NCBI GenBank assembly: GCA_047973235.1
Contig: JBKEBP010000029.1
Coordinates: 13,289-77,288 of the forward strand
Direction: 5' to 3'
DNA: 64,000 bases
Source of the DNA: Aequitasia sp047973235
Lineage (GTDB): Bacteria > Bacillota > Clostridia > Lachnospirales > Lachnospiraceae
The position numbers were made by a program, and so were the translations under genes. The notes below the pieces were generated by a model. The model saw nothing but the letters and a program-made list of their open reading frames with translations, searched no databases and was not told the DNA's origin. The stretch's first letter is position 1; the number at the start of each line of letters is the position of its first letter. Positions 1 through 9,266 of this stretch are shown here, piece after piece.

Positions 1-230
1 TCATGTGCCCTACTGCCCATAGCGACAATCCTGCCGGAAAACTCATGCCCCAGCGGACTGGGTTCTTCTGGTGTCGTTTTGATGGAATGTGCATCTGATC
101 CACAGATGCATGCTGCCTCTATCTTTATCAGCATGCCATCTTCTCTCACCTCAGGCAACGGATATTTTTCTATATCAATCTGGTTTGGCCCTTTCAGGAC
201 TGCCATTTTAGCCATTTTTTGTTCTGCCAT
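1..230 (-). CDS. Zinc-dependent alcohol dehydrogenase (MDR family), N-terminal part
   Basis: The gene starts with ATG at 230 behind a good AGGAGG site and runs off the left edge, so only about 76 residues are visible. They contain the GroES-like opening of medium-chain dehydrogenases: a CICGSD segment carrying the catalytic-zinc cysteine, followed by LGHEFSG, which carries the histidine ligand. Family members oxidise secondary alcohols or polyols with NAD(P). It follows the sugar-binding lipoprotein gene on the same strand with about 80 bp between, so it probably belongs to the fucose-type operon. The substrate cannot be told; lactaldehyde, propanediol or a sugar alcohol would fit the neighbourhood (inference). 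Confidence 0.85.
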   Translation of the reverse strand, partial: MAEQKMAKMAVLKGPNQIDIEKYPLPEVREDGMLIKIEAACICGSDAHSIKTTPEEPSPLGHEFSGRIVAMGSRAH

Positions 231-312
231 TTATTTTTAACCTCCTCTTATTTTATTGAGGACATCCCTGCCTAGCCGGCTGGAATGCCCTCCGCTTAGC
301 TGTTCATCTATA

Positions 313-1608
313 CTAGTTACCAATACTGTCCTGTAGCTGCTTCGCAAAATCACTTCCGGTTTTGATATTACCGGCATACACTTCCGATACCAAATCAAGC
401 CATTCCTGAGCATCGGCTGAATCAAGAAGAGTATCCCATGCCAGTGCATATCCGGTCGCATCAGATGAAAAAGCCATAATTTCCTGGTTCAAAGCATTTA
501 CATCCGCTTTAGCCTCTTCCGGGACTTCCCAGGTAACCAGACCCCCATCAGCGACTGCCCATTGATACGCAAGCGATTCCAGCACTTCATACGTTTCATC
601 CGGATATTCACAACTACTGCTCATGCATAAACCGTCAATTGCGCCACCGAAATATTGAGTACTATCCGCGCCATCGATGGTCGGGAAGCGGATTGCTGTC
701 ACATTGTCTTTAACTGCACTGCCTTCCTGCATCGCCTGATCTGAAAAGTTTGAGTTAGTAAACATCATTGGAATCTCACCTCTAGTAAATGAGGAGTATG
801 CCTCTTCGTTGGTAATTCCCAACGCACCATCATTAAATGCCGATGCTTCGATTAATTCAATTGTGTAATCCACAGCTTCTGCCAGTTTGTCATTGTCAAA
901 TGAAGTCTCCTTATTGACCATCTTATTGGTTTCATCAGCTCCCGCAACTTGAATTGTAAATTCTACCGGATACTGCTGCCCCGGCCATTGATCCTTCATA
1001 CCGATAGCCAGCGGCTGTAAGCCCGCCTCGCGGAATTTCTTGCAGGCATCCAGTAATTCCTGATAGGTTTTGGGTAATTCCATATTATTTTCTTCAAATA
1101 TCTTAGTATTACAGTACAGCGCACCAACCCACTTTGAAGACGTCAGACCATAGGTAGCGCCATCAAACATAAACATATCATTCGCACCCGCCTGCAGTTT
1201 ACCCTTGGCATCGTCACTCATCTTATCATCAATTACAGCTACTTTTCCGGCTTCAACAAAAGATTTTACGAATCCAGCTCCCCATGAAAAGAAGATATCG
1301 GGAGTCTCATCAGCTGCTACTAACGCTTTAATCTTAGTTTTATATGTCTCTATACCAACATTTTCATGGATAATCTCGTAATCCGGAAACTTCTCCTGAG
1401 TCGCTTTGAGGGCTGTTCTGAAGTTATTTGCCACACCTTCCTGATTGCTGTCAACATAAGGGGTAAATACATTGATGGTTTTCTTACTGTCACCACTGCT
1501 GTCTGTCGATTCGCTGCCGGAATCGCCCGAGTCACCGGAACCACATCCTGCCACAAGTGAAATAACCATAGCCATAACTACTAAAATGGATAAATTCTTT
1601 TTTTTCAT
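313..1608 (-). CDS. Extracellular sugar-binding lipoprotein (family 1 solute-binding protein)
   Basis: A 431-residue protein beginning MKKKNLSILV with a lipoprotein signal peptide ending in LVAGC, so the mature protein should be a lipid-anchored surface binding protein. The ATG at 1608 has AGGAGG nine bases upstream; a longer in-frame reading back to 1728 has no such site and would spoil the signal peptide. The body resembles MalE/UgpB-type binding proteins of carbohydrate ABC importers. A serine/glycine/aspartate-rich linker follows the lipobox, as is usual in Firmicutes. It lies downstream of the rhamnulokinase-like gene, but no matching permease pair is present in the window, so it either serves permeases to the left or elsewhere, or is an orphan. 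Ligand unknown; a fucose-containing sugar is a guess from context. Confidence 0.88.
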   Translation of the reverse strand: MKKKNLSILVVMAMVISLVAGCGSGDSGDSGSESTDSSGDSKKTINVFTPYVDSNQEGVANNFRTALKATQEKFPDYEIIHENVGIETYKTKIKALVAADETPDIFFSWGAGFVKSFVEAGKVAVIDDKMSDDAKGKLQAGANDMFMFDGATYGLTSSKWVGALYCNTKIFEENNMELPKTYQELLDACKKFREAGLQPLAIGMKDQWPGQQYPVEFTIQVAGADETNKMVNKETSFDNDKLAEAVDYTIELIEASAFNDGALGITNEEAYSSFTRGEIPMMFTNSNFSDQAMQEGSAVKDNVTAIRFPTIDGADSTQYFGGAIDGLCMSSSCEYPDETYEVLESLAYQWAVADGGLVTWEVPEEAKADVNALNQEIMAFSSDATGYALAWDTLLDSADAQEWLDLVSEVYAGNIKTGSDFAKQLQDSIGN

Positions 1609-1805
1609 CTCTTTCCTCCTTGAATTGATTAATCGGTTACCATTGCAATATAAATAAAGGCGCCTAAATTTAAAGTGTTTAACGAAAAAGGAAGCGACTG
1701 CATAGCAGACGTTTGCTTTTTCTGACACGCTACTTACAGAACGTCAAGTAACATGATAATGTTGCATCAGTTGCACAAAGCATCTGGTTCTGAAAGTATT
1801 GTTGT

Positions 1806-3290
1806 CTATTTTTGAATTACATATTTATAATAGCTATAGAAATCATCCCATTTTTCGGTATTTATCGGTTCAAATATATCCGATTCAAAAGACGCATCCA
1901 CGATATCCCAGCCCTCTTCGAGTCTGTGTATCTGTTCGTCTGCCATCATCTGGATTAACAGATTACCGGTGCATGCAGCTTCTGTTAGTCCCGCAATCAC
2001 CGGTTTACCAATTGCATCTGCTACGAATTGATTCATCAAATGATTACGACTACCACCACCTACTATATGTAATGCCGTCAGCTCCGTGCCGGCAATTTCC
2101 TGTAGTTCTTCAAAGGTTCTGCGATAACGCAAAGCGATACTTTCATACACGCATCTGCTTACCGCCCCGATACTCTGCGGCACCGGCTGTTTCGTCCGGC
2201 GGCAGTAATCGGCTATTTTCTCAAGCATATTACCAGTATTAAAAAACTGCAGCTCATCGACATCGACAAAGGTGGTAAATGCCTCCGCTTCGGCCGCGGC
2301 TGCTGTAATATCATCCCACTCCAGCAGTTTACCCTGCTGATGCCACTCCTCACGACATTTCGAAATCATCCACATGCCCATAAAATCCCGGTGGATTTTG
2401 TATTGCTTCTCACCAAACCGTGAGCTGCAGAAATTATACTTCATCGCAGTATCATTCACCAGCAGTTCTTCTGATACCATACCCATGATTGACCAAGTTC
2501 CGCTGGAACAAAATGCCACCCCCAACTGATAACGAATTGCAGCAATTGCCGACGCCGTATCATGAGTCAATACCGGTACATATTTCATATCCCGAACATT
2601 CAATTCTTTTCTGACTGACTGCTGCAGCGAATACACATATTCTCCAGCCATAATGACCGAAGGGAAAATATCATCTGGTAATTCCAACTGCCTGATGATG
2701 TCCAGATTCCATTGACTTGTTTCGACATCTAAAATCATCGTTGTCGCTGCGTTAGAATATTCACTTACTTTCTTACCAGTCAAAAAGTATCCCAATAGGT
2801 CCGGTAGCAGTAATAACGTACCGGCTGCCTGCATTGCGGTGTCCTTTCTCATCTTACGTTCATATAACTGAAAGATTGTATTGCCATTTAATGAATGGAT
2901 ACCGGTTCTGTGGTATAGCTGCTTCGCGCCAATCAGTCTCTGTACCTCACGCCGTCCAATCCCCATCGTGTTACGCTCACATACTGCATAGCCATTCGGA
3001 TTACCGCTCCGATCCAAGAATCCGTAATCTGTTCCCCATCCGTCAATCCCAATGCTGACCGGTTCTTCCCCGTCACATATCCTTTTGGCTGTCAATACTG
3101 CCTCTTTTAATTTATGGTACATCATCAGCGAATCCCAGTAGCAGATTCCATTAATCTCGGTGAAATAGTTGGGAAATCGCAGAATCTCCTGGAGCTTCAG
3201 AACCCTGCCGTCATAACGCCCGAGAATTGCCCGCCCGCTGGTTCCACCATAGTCCATCGCAATATAAAAACGAGTCATGTTATTTTTCAT
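1806..3290 (-). CDS. rhaB: Rhamnulokinase-like FGGY kinase
   Basis: A 494-residue FGGY kinase of the RhaB type, expected to phosphorylate L-rhamnulose or L-fuculose with ATP at O-1. The N-terminal phosphate-binding segment is MDYGGTSGRAILG, IGIDGWGTDYG matches the rhamnulokinase pattern, and the C-terminal domain carries HIVGGGSRN. The start overlaps the end of the upstream tandem aldolase gene by 11 bp, which suggests translational coupling; a second ATG four codons in is also possible, and neither has a strong ribosome binding site. A paralogue of similar length and sequence lies at 30344-31828. Because L-fucose isomerase is in the same cluster, L-fuculose is as likely a substrate as L-rhamnulose. 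Confidence 0.85.
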   Translation of the reverse strand: MKNNMTRFYIAMDYGGTSGRAILGRYDGRVLKLQEILRFPNYFTEINGICYWDSLMMYHKLKEAVLTAKRICDGEEPVSIGIDGWGTDYGFLDRSGNPNGYAVCERNTMGIGRREVQRLIGAKQLYHRTGIHSLNGNTIFQLYERKMRKDTAMQAAGTLLLLPDLLGYFLTGKKVSEYSNAATTMILDVETSQWNLDIIRQLELPDDIFPSVIMAGEYVYSLQQSVRKELNVRDMKYVPVLTHDTASAIAAIRYQLGVAFCSSGTWSIMGMVSEELLVNDTAMKYNFCSSRFGEKQYKIHRDFMGMWMISKCREEWHQQGKLLEWDDITAAAAEAEAFTTFVDVDELQFFNTGNMLEKIADYCRRTKQPVPQSIGAVSRCVYESIALRYRRTFEELQEIAGTELTALHIVGGGSRNHLMNQFVADAIGKPVIAGLTEAACTGNLLIQMMADEQIHRLEEGWDIVDASFESDIFEPINTEKWDDFYSYYKYVIQK

Positions 3291-4563
3291 CCATTTCTTT
3301 TAGTTGTTGATCGGTCATCCACTGAATTTCCTGATCTGTCATCCTGGCCATGTGTATCGACTTGGCCGTGTTCTCACATACTTCCAGCATATCATATGAG
3401 GAGTGCAGTGTAGACGCACTGAGCACTAAACCATAATTTCCCACTAGTGCAAAAGGAGCATCAGTCCGCGCTTCCTCTACGATTCTTGAAGGTTTTTCCA
3501 GAAGCTCTGCCGGCGGATACATCCGGCAACTAAACAGTACTCCATAACATTCGGGAATAAAGTTGACCTTATATTCCTCACCGGTTACCGCAAACATCAT
3601 CGTGTATGGTGGCGATGCGATAATAGCTGTATTGATATCAGGCTGGCGGCGATATAGCTCTCGCACCAGACTTGCTGCTCCATCTGGCAGTCTGTTGCCT
3701 TCGTAAGCTCCACCAGTTACTTTCACAAAATCCTCAGGATCTAATAACTCGTTATCCCGTTTAGCAGGTGATATTAAGAAGCAGTCTTCTCCCAATCGGG
3801 CTGAAACCACACCATTAACCGCTGTAAATAGTCTATTCTCATATGCACGCCGAGCCGTCTTGCTTAACTCTTTTCTCTGCATCTTTTCTTCTACTGTACA
3901 AGAACTGCTTTGTTGTGCTGCCACCTGTCCATTATCACTCTCCAGAAACTTTGCTATCATTTCCACATCCATTCCATTTGGCCGTCCGAAAACGTGAGCG
4001 TTCATCTGAATAAAAGCATTCATCTCTAATTCATCAAATCGGCCATATGCTTCGAAAATATCATTAGCACTGGATAGGAACACACCATGGTTTTCTAGAA
4101 TTGCTGTGTCACTGCCCTTTTCAAATACTTCCGCAACCCTTTTTGCCAACTCCATCGATCCTGGTAATGCATATACTGCAATGGCGGCATCGTCATTTAA
4201 CTGATGGGCCAGCGGATAAAGTGTAGTATCAGGTACCTGATGCAAGGTGCTCATGCTGGTCATTGCCGGCGGATGGGCATGTAAAATCGCCTTGATATCA
4301 GGTCGCACCTTATATATTTCCCAGTGAATCAGATACTCAGATGTCGGTTTGTACTTTCCTTCAAATGAACCGTCCGGAAATACCTGAACGATGTCCTCCG
4401 ATCTGAGTGATGCTTTATCGATACCCGAAGGTGATACCCACATCACTCCGCGCTCATCCACAATAGACAAATTCCCACCCGATAATGTGGTCAGCTGTCT
4501 GGCATATATGCGCTTCATAGTGATACATATCTGGTCTGCCGGGTGCATAATTGTTATTTTCAT
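3280..4563 (-). CDS. Tandem class II aldolase/adducin protein, second domain lacking zinc ligands
   Basis: 427 residues made of two class II aldolase domains. Domain 1 (about 1-200) has the catalytic glutamate (TSEY, residue 76), the H-x-H pair at 95 and 97 (HAHPP) and the third ligand in ENHG (His159). It should cleave a 6-deoxyketose 1-phosphate such as L-fuculose or L-rhamnulose 1-phosphate to dihydroxyacetone phosphate and L-lactaldehyde. Domain 2 (about 225-427) keeps the fold pattern, but the matching positions read IASPP and GNYG, so the metal ligands are gone. This suggests a structural or regulatory half. Start at 4563 behind AGAGGAGG. It is followed by the overlapping kinase gene. 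Confidence 0.8.
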   Translation of the reverse strand: MKITIMHPADQICITMKRIYARQLTTLSGGNLSIVDERGVMWVSPSGIDKASLRSEDIVQVFPDGSFEGKYKPTSEYLIHWEIYKVRPDIKAILHAHPPAMTSMSTLHQVPDTTLYPLAHQLNDDAAIAVYALPGSMELAKRVAEVFEKGSDTAILENHGVFLSSANDIFEAYGRFDELEMNAFIQMNAHVFGRPNGMDVEMIAKFLESDNGQVAAQQSSSCTVEEKMQRKELSKTARRAYENRLFTAVNGVVSARLGEDCFLISPAKRDNELLDPEDFVKVTGGAYEGNRLPDGAASLVRELYRRQPDINTAIIASPPYTMMFAVTGEEYKVNFIPECYGVLFSCRMYPPAELLEKPSRIVEEARTDAPFALVGNYGLVLSASTLHSSYDMLEVCENTAKSIHMARMTDQEIQWMTDQQLKEMDEK

Positions 4564-4744
4564 ATTTGCCTCCTCTTTGTTTCATTGTCGTCATTATAAG
4601 GGGGCTAGGGTGATAAATAAATATACTCTGATTACTGAATCTTTTAGTTTCATTACTTTTACATGTAGACAAAACAAAACCCGAAATATTCTTGATGAGT
4701 AGCTCTGGTAAATTTAAAATACGTTTTAATAAAAATCTATATTA

Positions 4745-4777
4745 TAAAAATGGGATGAAGACTTTTATCTTCACCCC
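4745..4777 (-). terminator. Intrinsic terminator after fucI
   Basis: About 15 bp past the fucI stop codon the minus-strand transcript can form a stem of GGGGTGAAGA with TCTTCATCCC (plus-strand arms 4768-4777 and 4752-4761), followed by ATTTTTATAAT. It separates the isomerase/kinase pair from the aldolase/kinase genes downstream. Those may have their own promoter; a TATAAT is seen on the minus strand at 4593-4598, with a poor -35. Confidence 0.7.
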
Positions 4778-4791
4778 TATTTCCTTACACA

Positions 4792-6585
4792 TTACTTATA
4801 TAACGGTCCAAATGCAGCACACGCTCTATAGTCCTGCGCTTCTTTATCCATACCAAAAGCATTCCAACTAGCTGGTCTGAAAATCTTCTCTTTTGGTACA
4901 TTGTGCATACATATAGGAATCCTAAGCATTGAGCATAACGTCATTACATCTGCACCTACATGACCGTAACTGATTGCTCCATGATTAGCTCCCCAGTTAT
5001 TCATTACATCATATGCAGATGCAAACGCTCCTTCACTTGTTGTACGCGGCGCAAACCAAGTACAAGGCCATGTATAGTCCGTGCGCTTCCATATATGATC
5101 CGATACTTCATCCGGAAGTTTAACGGTATATCCTTCCACTAACTGCACAACCGGTCCGACCCCCTTTACGATATTTACACGAATCATCGTTACCGGCATT
5201 TCTGACTTGGTCATAAATCTGGAAGAATAGCCACCTCCTCTGAAGTATCCCAGATCAGATGCATTCCATTGTGTTGCCTTCAGACAAGCTTCCATATCCA
5301 CTTCGGTCATTTCCCAATATGGCTTCATAGTCGCATGACCATCTGCATCTTTTGCTTCTCCGCATGCATCCAGACAGGTTGCTCCAGAGTTGATCAAATG
5401 TATAAAACCACCAGCTTCTTTTGCCTTTCCTTCTAATTCATACCCTGTTGCTCTCTTAACTGCATCTGCCGTCCAGCAAGTTCTCACATCTGAAAACATT
5501 TGCGAACGATTGGTCAGTAGTTTTAGGAACAACATGCTGACGCCATTCAAAGTATCATTTTCTGTTGCTACAATATAGGGTTCTCTAGCTCCATTCCAAT
5601 CGAAAGAAGTATTCAGAACCGCTTCCGGATAATCTGCGTTTGGATAGAAATCTGTCCATTGTCTCTGTCCCTGAAATCCTGCTGCAATTGCGTTGTGCCC
5701 CAGTGCTTCTTCCTCTCTCCCTTCAGGTAAGTTTTCATTACCTTCCATTAAGTCTCTAATAATTAATGCACATTTTACTGTGAACTCCCAGTCCTCTTCT
5801 TTCTGTTCTACTGATTTCTGGGCATGGGACGGATTTTTGTCTAAACCTTCCGGACAGTTCTTCTTCGTCCAAGCCAATGCCTTTTGATATTCTTCTTCAT
5901 CATATATCTTCTGTTCGATACGTCTGATTACCTCTACCTCATCCACAGATTCCACACGCATTCCTAAGTATTCCTCAAAAAAGTCCGGATCAATGCTTGA
6001 ACCAGATATCCCCATGCAAGTCCCACCAATCTGAAGATAGCTTTTACCACGCATGGTGGCTGCTGCAACCGCGGCTTTACCAAAACGAAGAATTTTTTCT
6101 CGTACATCTTCAGGAATTCTGCTATCATCAGCTTCCTGAACATCAGCGCCATAGATACCGAAGGCCGGCAATCCCTTTCTGCCATGTGCAGCCAATACAG
6201 AGGCCAAATAAACAGCACCAGGTCTCTCAGTCGCATTCAAGCCCCATACTGCCTTGATGGTCATGGGATCCATATCCATCGTTTCTGATCCATAACACCA
6301 GCAAGGTGTCACGGAAAGTGTAATATCTACCCCCTCACTCTTGAACTGATCAGCACAAGCTGCTGCTTCTGCCACCCGTCCGATTGTAGAGTCCGCAATA
6401 ACCACCTTCACCGGTTCCCCATTGGTATACTGAATATTTTCTTCCAGTAACTTCTTAGCCGCTTTAGCCATATTCATCGTCTGTTCTTCTAGAGAGCCTC
6501 TTACGTCCAACATACCTCTTCTTGCATCAATAACAGGACGTATTCCAATCACTGGTGCTTTACCTATTAATCTTGATTTTCTCAT
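4792..6585 (-). CDS. fucI: L-fucose isomerase
   Basis: A 597-residue protein matching L-fucose isomerase over its length (E. coli FucI is 591). It converts L-fucose to L-fuculose in the cytoplasm and in this family also accepts D-arabinose. The manganese ligands are recognisable: Glu342 in ATENDTLNG, Asp366 in SQMFSDVRTCW and a histidine in NWGANHG (residue 535). The IGGTCMGISGSSIDP segment and the C-terminal RIPICMHN are also family hallmarks. Start at 6585 with AAAGGAGG in front. The gene follows the FGGY kinase with 13 bp between, so isomerase and kinase are co-transcribed, and a terminator comes next. Confidence 0.95.
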   Translation of the reverse strand: MRKSRLIGKAPVIGIRPVIDARRGMLDVRGSLEEQTMNMAKAAKKLLEENIQYTNGEPVKVVIADSTIGRVAEAAACADQFKSEGVDITLSVTPCWCYGSETMDMDPMTIKAVWGLNATERPGAVYLASVLAAHGRKGLPAFGIYGADVQEADDSRIPEDVREKILRFGKAAVAAATMRGKSYLQIGGTCMGISGSSIDPDFFEEYLGMRVESVDEVEVIRRIEQKIYDEEEYQKALAWTKKNCPEGLDKNPSHAQKSVEQKEEDWEFTVKCALIIRDLMEGNENLPEGREEEALGHNAIAAGFQGQRQWTDFYPNADYPEAVLNTSFDWNGAREPYIVATENDTLNGVSMLFLKLLTNRSQMFSDVRTCWTADAVKRATGYELEGKAKEAGGFIHLINSGATCLDACGEAKDADGHATMKPYWEMTEVDMEACLKATQWNASDLGYFRGGGYSSRFMTKSEMPVTMIRVNIVKGVGPVVQLVEGYTVKLPDEVSDHIWKRTDYTWPCTWFAPRTTSEGAFASAYDVMNNWGANHGAISYGHVGADVMTLCSMLRIPICMHNVPKEKIFRPASWNAFGMDKEAQDYRACAAFGPLYK

Positions 6586-6598
6586 TTTCTACCTCCTT

Positions 6599-8200
6599 TT
6601 ATTTTAGGCAGTCAACTGCCATACTCTCTATTGCCAACCCTTTTGTATACTGTTGGATAAATATTTCAAAACCATCTACATCGTCTGCATCCGGTTCCAC
6701 TGTATTACCTTTTTGCTCAGTAAACACATTTTCATTTAAATAATTAACCAGCGTTTCTCCTTTTTCTTTATTCTGCATATAGGAAGCCAAAATAGCAATT
6801 CCCCAGGCACCCCCTTCTCCAGCCGTATCCATAACTGACACCGGGCTGTTCACCGCGGCTGCCATGATCTGCTGACCAACTCCTTTGGTTTTAAAGAGAC
6901 CGCCATGTCCTAGCATCAGTTCAACCTTAACTCCTTCTTCTTTAAGTAGAATATCAAGGCCTGTTTTTAAAGCTCCCAGTGAGGTATACAGATGCACCCG
7001 CATAAAGTTCGCCAAATTAAACTCACTGTTTGGGGTGCGAACAAACAAAGGTCGCCCTTCCTGGAGTCCGGTAATATGCTCGCCGGAATAATAGTTATAC
7101 GCCAGTAGTCCACCACAGTCTTTGTCCCCCTCCAAAGCTTTATTATAAAGGGTTCCAAATAACCTGCTCATATTCACATCCACACCAAAGGATTCCGCGA
7201 ATTCCCTGAAAATGCCGACCCATGCATTCAAGTCAGAGGTGCAGTTATTACAGTGCACCATCGCTACTAGGTCGCCTGCTGGTGTTGTCACCAGATCGAT
7301 TTCCTCATGAACTTTCTTCAGTTCATGCTCTAATACAATCATAGCAAACACACTAGTCCCTGCCGATACATTCCCTGTACGTTTTGCTACACTATTGGTG
7401 GCTGCCATTCCGGTTCCTGCATCCCCTTCCGGTGGACAAAGTGGAATTCCAGCTTTTAAAGTACCGGTCGGATCTAGTTTTCTAGCCCCCTCTTCACTCA
7501 GAATTCCGGCTTTTTCTCCTGCTGTCAGAACTTTTGGCATGATTTGCTGAAGCTTCCATGAATATCCTCTATCGGCTATTAGTGCATCGAACTTGGTTAT
7601 CATTGTCTCATCAAACCTTTTTGTCCTCATATCGATTGGGAACATACCGGATGCTTCCCCCACTCCTAGAACTCTCTCCCCAGTCAACTGCCAGTGGATA
7701 TAGCCCGCTAGGGTCGTAAAAAAGTCAACACGGGCCACATGGGGTTCCCGGTCCAGAATGGCCTGATACAAATGGGCTATACTGAAGCGCTGTGGAATAT
7801 TATAGTGAAAAGCTTCGATTAGCTTCATAGATGCCTGCGCAGTTATTGTATTGCGCCATGTACGAAACGGTACCAGTAGCTCACCATTCTGGTCGAACGC
7901 CATATATCCATGCATCATTCCACTAATTCCAAATGAACCAACCTTTTTGAGCGTTACTCCGTATGTAGTCCTTACATTTTCCGCCAAATTCCGGTAGCAG
8001 TCCTGTACCCCCTGCCATACCGCCTCCAAACTATAAGTCCAAATTCCATCTTGATACTGGTTCTCCCAGTCATGGCTACCAGATGCGATGGGCTTGTTCT
8101 CGTCGTCTACTAGAACCGCTTTAATTCGGGTGGAGCCGAATTCGATACCCAGTGCTGTTCTCTCTTCTGCTACCAACTGTTTTATGTGCTCAACATTCAT
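6599..8200 (-). CDS. FGGY-family carbohydrate kinase next to fucI
   Basis: A 533-residue FGGY kinase with the opening GIEFGSTRIKAVLVD (phosphate 1 loop), FGISGMMHGYM, and GHGGLFKT in the C-terminal domain. It belongs to the long ribulokinase/xylulokinase-like branch rather than the RhaB branch. As first gene of the fucI pair, it probably phosphorylates the ketose made by the isomerase (L-fuculose or a related pentulose/hexulose), which would give the cluster two candidate kinases for one step. The start at 8200 is preferred because GGAG lies eight bases upstream; the ATG six bases earlier sits too close to that site. A divergent AraC gene lies upstream. Confidence 0.8.
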   Translation of the reverse strand: MNVEHIKQLVAEERTALGIEFGSTRIKAVLVDDENKPIASGSHDWENQYQDGIWTYSLEAVWQGVQDCYRNLAENVRTTYGVTLKKVGSFGISGMMHGYMAFDQNGELLVPFRTWRNTITAQASMKLIEAFHYNIPQRFSIAHLYQAILDREPHVARVDFFTTLAGYIHWQLTGERVLGVGEASGMFPIDMRTKRFDETMITKFDALIADRGYSWKLQQIMPKVLTAGEKAGILSEEGARKLDPTGTLKAGIPLCPPEGDAGTGMAATNSVAKRTGNVSAGTSVFAMIVLEHELKKVHEEIDLVTTPAGDLVAMVHCNNCTSDLNAWVGIFREFAESFGVDVNMSRLFGTLYNKALEGDKDCGGLLAYNYYSGEHITGLQEGRPLFVRTPNSEFNLANFMRVHLYTSLGALKTGLDILLKEEGVKVELMLGHGGLFKTKGVGQQIMAAAVNSPVSVMDTAGEGGAWGIAILASYMQNKEKGETLVNYLNENVFTEQKGNTVEPDADDVDGFEIFIQQYTKGLAIESMAVDCLK

Positions 8201-8224
8201 TGACATTTCTCCTCTTTTTATTTG

Positions 8225-8263
8225 ATTATATTATTGATATCAACTGTTTTATTGTGGTATAAT
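8225..8263. promoter_or_regulatory. Divergent promoters between fuc operon and araC-type gene
   Basis: For the plus-strand regulator, TTGATA (8234-8239) and TATAAT (8258-8263) are 18 bp apart. For the minus-strand kinase/isomerase operon, a consensus TATAAT (8225-8230) is present but no acceptable -35 box 16-18 bp away, which is what an activator-dependent promoter looks like. A short palindrome, TTGATATCAA, sits at 8234-8243 between them. The reading that the AraC protein activates the fuc operon is inference. Confidence 0.5.
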
Positions 8264-8346
8264 AGTAAAAAATATGAGAATCGTAACATTTTCAGTAAGA
8301 TATAGTCAAATTGCAGCTGAGATGCAAAATGAGGTAAATAATAAAT

Positions 8347-9213
8347 ATGAGATACCTAGAATATGTCGAAAATCAAAAGCACGGAACCGCCGATTTTCCA
8401 TTAGCTTTTTATCATCTGTCACCAACCCATCCACGTTATGAAATGTCTTATCACTGGCATATCGAATGTGAGCTGATTCGTATTCTACTGGGTGAATTAT
8501 TACTGGATATTGACAACGTAACACTTACAGCCAAAGCTGGTGACGTGATTTATATAGAAGGTGGTGCTCTCCACGGCGGCGTTCCGGATAATTGTGCCTA
8601 CGAATGTATTGTCTTTCACCGGGAAGATCTCCTGCTGGGAAACCGAACTAGTGAAAAACTGCTACAGAAGCTTGATCAGAATACCGTGAAGATACAACAT
8701 TTTTTTGGCAATGAATATCCAGACACAAAAAAAATCGTGTGGGATATGTTCGATAAATATCGCGAGCGAAGGGAAGGGTACGAACTGGCTATCATTGGGC
8801 AGATTTATAAATTCTATGCAAATGTTTTGGAACATCATTATTATACCCATTCTTTCAATATGACCAAACAGAATACTCGCCAGATTAGGCAGCTCAAAGA
8901 TGCTCTTAAGCTGATTGAATCCTCCTATAATAATAATATTTCTTTAAAGGAACTGGCTAAAGCTGCGCAGATGAGCGAGAAATATTTTTGTAAATTTTTT
9001 AAAAGCATGACCCATAAGACTCCTATTGATTATCTGAATAACTATCGTATCGAACGTGCCTGCTTTGAGTTGTCGGCGACCGACAACTCGGTCACCGAGA
9101 TTGCTCTTAACTGCGGATTTAATGACATCAGCTATTTTATATCTACCTTCAAGAAATACAAGGGGACAACTCCGAAAAAGTATTTGAGTTATACGTTTGA
9201 TTCTAACCAATAA
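8347..9213 (+). CDS. AraC-family transcriptional regulator
   Basis: A 288-residue regulator with an N-terminal cupin-like sensing domain (about 1-160, including the HWHIECELIRIL stretch usual in such regulators). A C-terminal AraC/XylS double helix-turn-helix follows (about 185-285): ISLKELAKAAQMSEKYFCK is the first recognition unit and VTEIALNCGFNDISYF the second, ending in the conserved GTTPKKY. It is divergent from the fucI operon, so it most likely activates it when a 6-deoxyhexose or its ketose binds the cupin. It is convergent with the next operon (gap 53 bp). Ribosome binding site GAGG lies about 11 bases ahead. Confidence 0.9.
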   Translation: MRYLEYVENQKHGTADFPLAFYHLSPTHPRYEMSYHWHIECELIRILLGELLLDIDNVTLTAKAGDVIYIEGGALHGGVPDNCAYECIVFHREDLLLGNRTSEKLLQKLDQNTVKIQHFFGNEYPDTKKIVWDMFDKYRERREGYELAIIGQIYKFYANVLEHHYYTHSFNMTKQNTRQIRQLKDALKLIESSYNNNISLKELAKAAQMSEKYFCKFFKSMTHKTPIDYLNNYRIERACFELSATDNSVTEIALNCGFNDISYFISTFKKYKGTTPKKYLSYTFDSNQ

Positions 9214-9266
9214 ATGTACCCACTTCCCCGCGATATAGAAAAGGACCATTTTAGATTCATTCGCCA

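Noticed and set aside
1799..2242. Open frame of 147 codons on the plus strand
   Set aside because: Antisense to the rhamnulokinase-like gene, no start signal, no family features.
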